The position numbers were made by a program, and so were the translations under genes. Positions 58,754 to 64,000 of a DNA stretch of 64,000 nucleotides are shown here, one piece after another. Each line of letters begins with the position of its first letter. The stretch's first letter is position 1. The stretch comes from Nomia melanderi (lineage: Eukaryota; Arthropoda; Insecta; Hymenoptera; Halictidae), in NCBI RefSeq assembly GCF_051020985.1, contig NC_134999.1:21335660-21399659 (forward strand), given 5' to 3'. The notes beneath the pieces are model-generated. The model worked only from the letters and a program-made list of their open reading frames with translations, was not told where the DNA came from and did not search any database.

Positions 58754-60359
58754 ATGCTGGCGATAGCGCTGTTGCTGGCGGCGATGCTGTCGGGCTACGA
58801 AGCCGAGGGTAGCGTCCTCGTCGCGGACATGGCCATGTCCAGGATGGTGGAACTGAACGCGGACGCGCCGTTCTGCGCTCTGTACACCGACCGCGGCGTC
58901 ATACAGAAGATGATTCTCGGCGCTGATCCGAAGAAAGTCCGGCAAATCTCCACCAATCTCGTCAAGGACCTCGAGGAGACCTGCAAAGCTTCCCGAGACA
59001 AGGGAAAGGTACTGTCTCCGCGCCGCGAAATGTCAGAGGCGGGGATCGCTCCCCGGCGATGTCATGTTTTCACGAGTCACGTGTACCCTGCGCGCAGACT
59101 GCTCTTGAACTCTAAACGGGGAGCAAGAAGGTTGATCTCGGTGCTGATTGGCAAACTCCATCGTCGCTTTGCACAGCAGAATTTCGTAACAAGTCGATCC
59201 GACGGTGACGCAACCGGTCTTCTTCCGATTAAAGTCAAACAACCGTGTTACCCTGCAATTTGCCTTTCAAACTGACCGCACAGACTACTCGGTTGTAATG
59301 TTCCGCAGATTGTTGGCTTGCCGAGACTCGTTTCAACTTTAACCTGAACTAGCAGTATTTCAGGTTTACTTGAAAAAATACCGCAACATAGATTTCTGCC
59401 AATACGCTAATTGGACGCACTAAGTAAAACCGCCATGCTTGTACGACGGCGTTGCTCCGTTGAGGGTTAAGTTGTAAATTCCTTTCTCTACTTATCGAAG
59501 ACAATAAGAATTACGATAAGTGTAAACTTACGCGTAAGCGTGGTACCATCGAGCAACAATTAAACGCACGAACGTTCCATTGACAGAACCAGCCCGCAGG
59601 CAGTGGGCTGATCTATCCTGGAACGAAATGGTGCGGACCGGGTACTCTGGCCGAGTCTTACAACGATCTGGGTCACCACGCGTCGGAGGACGCCTGCTGC
59701 AGGGAGCACGATCATTGCATGATCACGATCCCCCCCGGGGAGTGCAGCCATGGCATTTGCAACAATTCGCCGTTCACCAGGTCTCACTGCGACTGCGACG
59801 CCAAGTTCCGCAGGTGCCTTCAGAACCTGAACTCGGAGGTGGCCAACACTCTCGGCGCTCTCTTCTTCAACGTCGTACAAGTGACTTGCTTCGAGGAGAG
59901 ACGACCGTGCTCCCAGTGGCAGAGGTAGGGCATAATCCTCGGTTACCCGTGCACAGTGAAAACAGAATAATCGGATCGGTAATCGTTTACAGCACTGATC
60001 GCTCGCCGACTTTGATGATCTTGAAATATGTCGTGGGGGACTTGATTCTGAACATGTATGTGCGTCCACAAGATATTTCAAGGTCAAGCAAATCAGTCAG
60101 GAATCAGAGCTGGAAATAATTAACGGCAGATCTTTGAAGATCGCTCTGAAATCTTGAATCTATCGCCGATGTCTTCTTAACGGTTTCCCGACTGAATCCC
60201 TCTAGTTGCCCCCTGAAGTGGGCACATCCGCCAAAGTACGAACTCCCGGAACCACGGCGAGACCACTATGCCAAGAAGATCCTCTTTCTGAGGACGGTTC
60301 TGCAGGCTATGCGCCAGGCGCTGAAGCTGAAACAACATCTTCTCGGAGGAGCTCGATGA
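58754..60359 (+). CDS. group III secreted phospholipase A2, isoform ending in exon 3
   Basis: Exons 58754-59008, 59587-59924 and 60206-60359 close in phase to 248 aa. The ATG directly follows acceptor AATTTTCAG, so an upstream noncoding exon is expected. A signal peptide (LAIALLLAAMLSGYEA) leads to an 80-residue N-terminal pro-region. The catalytic domain starts in exon 2: calcium loop GLIYPGTKWCGPG (about 92-104), active-site CCREHDHC with His126 and Asp127, then HCDCDAKFRRCL. These are diagnostic of the bee-venom/group III family, which hydrolyses the sn-2 ester of phospholipids outside cells. The pro-region makes it closer to non-venom insect paralogues; venom expression cannot be judged from sequence. 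Exon 3 adds a CPLKWAHPPKYELPEP tail. Exon 4 at 60504 is an alternative end. A family A MITE lies in intron 1. Confidence 0.9.
59009..59586. other. intron 1 of the PLA2 gene, with a MITE
   Basis: A 578-base intron separating the signal/pro-region exon from the catalytic exon. It contains the family A MITE at 59339-59470. Confidence 0.8.
59339..59470. mobile_element. piggyBac-like MITE, family A, copy 3
   Basis: A 132-base element with TTAA at both ends. The right end GCTCCGTTGAGGG matches copy 1 closely; the left end has decayed (TTAACCTGAACTAGCAG). The subterminal block TATTTCAGGTTTACTTG and AAAAAATACCGCAACATAGA identify the family. Confidence 0.7.
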
Positions 60360-60396
60360 AACTGTAACTCTTTGGAAATTGCTTTTTCAGGGTACC

Positions 60397-60417
60397 GGTG
60401 GTGGTGGTGGTGGTGGT
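60397..60417. repeat. (GGT)n repeat between PLA2 end exons
   Basis: Seven GGT triplets follow an acceptor-like TTGCTTTTTCAG at 60379-60390, between the two candidate last exons. Confidence 0.85.
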
Positions 60418-60503
60418 TTTTCCCAGAGCATCCTTGAACCTTGCAACAGCTAACAGTTGCGTTGACGTCGATCATTAACCGTAGCACGTCTGATCTGTTT
60501 TAG

Positions 60504-60603
60504 AAACGGGTACACAGAATCTGTGTCGAACCGGTTGTGCTCGCAGTTCCATTTCCGTCCCAGCGATAAGTATGTGCCGCTGATGCCTCTGAACATCAAC
60601 TAG
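60504..60603 (+). CDS. alternative last exon of the PLA2 gene
   Basis: Acceptor CTGTTTTAG at 60503 opens a 100-base exon whose phase joins directly to PLA2 exon 2 (AG|A), giving 33 codons and a TAG at 60601-60603, for a protein of about 230 aa. It has a Cys, aromatic and KYxP arrangement (CSQFHFRPSDKYVPLMPL) like that of exon 3 (CPLKWAHPPKYELPEP), and resembles the C-terminal Cys-aromatic strand of group III enzymes. It could also be joined from an internal AA|GTACGA donor in exon 3. Confidence 0.55.
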
Positions 60604-63123
60604 CTACTGCGAAAACGCAAGAAGAACGGACCCGACAGCCTTTGAAGAGCTGTTCCAGTTAACAGAGTTTGAGTGAGCGGGATAATTGCGCGCACGTTTC
60701 ACCATTTGTTCGTTTCACCTGCGCACCACGCTTGTGTGTTCTCCTCGAATGAATCCCGGGACACGAGGAGCGGAACGCCGGCGTCCGTTTTCATTCGGGA
60801 GAACGACGAGCTCGGTTCAGTTTTTCTCATTCCGATCCACACACGCGTAAAACAGGGTTCAATTGAAAGTCGATGAACCTGCTCTCGAAGGTATCAATAG
60901 GAATTAGTCGATAAAACGGGTCCACTCGAAACTGAGAAACAATTATGGAAATGTGACAACGCTCGGGTTCGTTACACGTCGGCCGGTGTCCTTGCGATTC
61001 CGCCGCGATAAACGCGTGCACGCGTCGAGGTCAACGCGTGCGGGTCTCTTCGTTCGCCCTTCTTGCGCCGCTTTTTACCGGTGAAACGCGGCTCGCGAGT
61101 AAACAAATTTTAATCGGCCTCTTCGGATCATCGGCTGTATTCAACTTGAGGAAACGAAGCGAAGGGCGATCGGTGTAAAGCATCGTCGAGGAAATTCCGG
61201 ATCTTTTTACAAGTCCGCGCGAAGTTGATTGAATCGTCGATGCAATCCACATTGAACATGCGCCGTCGGTAATGCGATGTTACAATTACTGCTCAATTTT
61301 ACTCTTTAATTGTATGCAACTTTGAAAATAATTGCGATAAACCCTCTGGCATCGTTGCGCGAAATTCTCATATCAGGAATGCTCGGGTAGCGCACAATGG
61401 AAATTCAGCGAACGAACCAAAGATAATTCGGACTGTCGTTTTAGAGACGGTGAAAGGGGGTATTATAGCAACTATGTTACTTCAACAAGGTTCGCGTTTC
61501 TTGCATATTACTCGTCGCCTTTGCTATCCCGCGAAATGTGCATGCCATTGCACAATGAACGCGTAGCATTGCAACGATCCCTTTTAGATTAAGCTCCTTC
61601 GTTAAATTGATGAAGCAGCGGTATCAAGTGTCTTCGATTTTATCGGAGATTCGATGTTTCCCATTTTCCTCGATGAGATTCGATTTGGGAAAAATTGTGA
61701 TCGGAGGGGCAGAGAGTTATGAAGTATCTTGCGATCGCTTACGCATCAGTTTAACGAAGTTTTAAAGCACCAATGGATTCCTCAAGGTTTACGATTTTCT
61801 ATCTTTGATAGTTTAACGGTGTTTCTACATAGATTACACCAGTTTGAACAACTTTTCAAGTTCTACGTAGCGTAGCTTAGCTAGTAGCGTTTTAACCGTT
61901 TGAATACTCCGCAGTATAATTTGATATATTCAAACATACAATTATCGGATCAACTTATCTAACTATTTTTAATAGTGCGTAGAGAGAACATAGATATTTA
62001 ACAGTTACAGTACGAATGAATTAATGGCGACGATTTTGCACAATCTTTACTGTGATTCAGATAATTCAGATGTAAGCTTGCTACAGTTTTACGCGTAGAT
62101 TTAAGCAACTGTCCGTTATTTGCGGCTCCACAGTCGAAATGACCGATAGAACCAGAAAAGATATCCGGAAACTGGCGTTACAACCCAGGACGACACCCGG
62201 ATTTGTTAATACCTCCAGAAGGTCAGCCGGGAAAACGTGCAATTAATCAACTGAGTTACAATTAACTTTCCACGATACCTCAGTGACATTATTATTTCCT
62301 AACGTCCTTCAATCGACTTTGATGATACGGTACCGATCTCCATAATGCAATGAAAGCTGATGCGTCGACGTGAAAGACACATATCTGCATTCGACATTCT
62401 CGTGAGAAGTTTGATCGATAATCATTAAATCCACCTTGAAAGCAAGACATACCAGCGGAAATATATTTTTGAATATTTATTGTATAGTAGATTGGATTAT
62501 CGAGATTGTACCGTGTTAAACGAGTGCGGGATAAATATACGTATATAAGTAGCCGACTTTTTAATTGCTATGTACAATACTAGGGTATGTTAGTTTATTA
62601 TAACGTATAAGTCTTTATAAGTAATACTGCTTGTATTACGCTATTTATACATACTTTATCGCAATATGATACTCTTCCGAATTACCGTATAATTATAATG
62701 ATTACCGTAAACAGTCCACGTTAAGTACACAGATGGGAATATACACATATATATATTTTAGCTCACGATACGTATCACGCTTTAATAGTGCAGCTGTTAT
62801 ATCTTCTGTTTAAACAAAGTTAATCCATTCCAAGCGCGAACGATTCCAAGTGATGTTTTAAGGAGAGAATCAAGTGTTGTCAGAATAAACGGCTACCTTT
62901 CAGCGGATCACATATTTCTTCTATTCTAGAATAGTGTTATCTACGCTGTAGATTGAAAGATATTTGTTTCGTGAACCGATTGATGTATTCCGAGTTTCAA
63001 TGGTACATTTAAATTTCGCTGTATCGCACGCGCGACACCTATCGAGCGTAATCGACAACTCGGCGCGCTCTATACTCAGTGGTCGAGGCGCGGAGTGGGA
63101 GCGTGTCAGTCCTAGATGCTGTG
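60604..63123. other. spacer downstream of the PLA2 gene
   Basis: CpG-richer at the left (PLA2 3' UTR side) and AT-rich from about 61.3 kb. No coding exon, RNA gene or transposon was recognised. Confidence 0.55.
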
Positions 63124-63145
63124 ATGGATGAAGTTTCGTCAAATG
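63124..63145 (+). CDS. possible short first coding exon of a gene leaving the window
   Basis: ATG followed by seven codons (MDEVSSN plus one base) ends at a strong donor AATG|GTATGT. It lies downstream of a CpG-rich stretch with an initiator-like CTCAGT near 63075. No second exon is visible before 64000, so the call is tentative. Confidence 0.25.
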
Positions 63146-64000
63146 GTATGTCTTTTTCGAGGAAAGTTGAAAGTTCTTTACGGACGAAAGTGAACGGGTT
63201 CACAGTGTAGAAGGTGGAAAGGTTTCTAACGTCGCGTCTAAGCGAAACGATCGAACGAGGATTTCGCGTGGTACGGTGGACGCTTCGCGGATCGCGTGGG
63301 CGTCCTGCCTTCCGAGTCTCCTGGCCCACGCTCTTCACGAGACTTTATATACGCGTTCTCCTCGATTGCTACGTTCCCCGATAACATGATCGTTAGCGTA
63401 CCACGTTATTGGAGATCCATAATGATTCAGGTGACACGTTTCATTAATTGACAATTAAGGAAACCCCTCGAACCGTCCTGTTTATCGTCAGCTGGCTGAT
63501 ATAACTAGCTTTCCCTTGGTGCTTACCTAACGTCAACCGTGAATCACGTTTCCTTCTTACCGCACGTCCCCGACGCGCCCGGTTTTTCACGGTGTCGGGA
63601 CGGATTTGTTTTCGCAGCTGTTACCAGCCCGATGTTTTCCAAATTAAACGCTGAATCGAGCGTTTACGGCACCGTCGCACAGTGGTCGATTTCATGAATC
63701 TAAGTGGACAAAAAGGTAAACACCGATTGTTTACAGTTTGCTTCATAGGTCATCTGTAGGTAGATAAACACCGTGCATGAATAATTCAACTTAATATTTA
63801 TTCTCTGTTCCTCTTCTGCGGAGAACTATAATCCTTTTTACATAAGACTTAACTGGAACAATCAAGGCTTCAGAACAGTCCGTGACAAAGACCTAGCAAC
63901 TGAATTTTGTTCACCTATATTTGTAATATCGGTTATTGTGCATCAGATCCGTGAGAGAAGAGTACACATGCCTATGCGTATGTAAATATTTAAAACTATA
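63146..64000. other. right-edge region without a recognised gene
   Basis: CpG-rich up to about 63.7 kb, then AT-rich. It would be intronic if the exon at 63124 is real. Nothing else was identified. Confidence 0.4.

Noticed and set aside
1..64000. CRISPR array, bacterial operon, prophage or viral remnant
   Set aside because: No regularly spaced direct repeats with unique spacers, no bacterial-type gene clusters; all supported genes are spliced or nested animal genes.
1..64000. tRNA, rRNA or snRNA genes
   Set aside because: I looked for A/B-box pairs (for example GGTTCGAATCC) and cloverleaf-like stretches and found none convincing; a covariance-model scan would be decisive.

Overview
The window looks like nuclear DNA from an insect, most likely a hymenopteran and plausibly a bee. 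It holds ordinary animal genes with short GT-AG introns, few interspersed repeats, and alternating AT-rich and CpG-rich blocks. I rebuilt exon structures by eye from splice sites, reading phase and family resemblance. For eight genes every exon phase closes from ATG to stop: ZRANB2, the tandem coronin, TBC1D19, the ADD protein, the MFSD6-like transporter, RSRC2, Cdk1 and the lipocalin. The PLA2 gene also closes, by either of two last exons.

Left part (1-18.9 kb). The window opens inside a glutamine-rich, BCL9/legless-like ORF (+). Its 3' flank carries GA, AT and T-rich simple repeats. ZRANB2 (-) follows, then UFM1 (+), whose first exon I could not place. A UFM1 intron holds an intact intronless ORF on the same strand that I identify as FANCF. 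Next comes a 17-exon tandem coronin (coronin-7/POD-1, -), whose Arp2/3-binding acidic tail is finished by a last coding exon of three codons.

Middle (19.5-32.5 kb). TBC1D19 (-, 11 exons, 530 aa) is divergent from an ADD-domain protein (+, 5 exons, 894 aa) resembling insect ADD1. The ADD gene converges on an MFSD6-like transporter (-, 8 exons, 701 aa), which seems to use one GC-AG intron.

From 32.5 to 43.8 kb there is no gene I can support. The DNA is CpG-richer and contains three terminal-inverted-repeat elements flanked by TTAA (piggyBac-like MITEs). A fourth copy sits in the PLA2 intron.

Right part (43.8-64 kb). RSRC2 (+), Cdk1 (+) and a Karl/ApoD-like secreted lipocalin (+) come first. 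A 5.4 kb CpG-rich spacer follows, then a group III secreted phospholipase A2 gene (+) with two competing last exons. A possible short first exon at 63.1 kb may belong to a gene continuing past the right edge.

The genes are mostly unrelated housekeeping genes: RNA processing (ZRANB2, RSRC2), ufmylation (UFM1), DNA repair (FANCF), actin/Golgi (coronin), Rab biology (TBC1D19), heterochromatin (ADD) and cell cycle (Cdk1). Two are secreted proteins (lipocalin, PLA2). I see no operon-like or dedicated new system. The most notable arrangements are FANCF inside UFM1, the paired PLA2 end exons and the TTAA MITE family.
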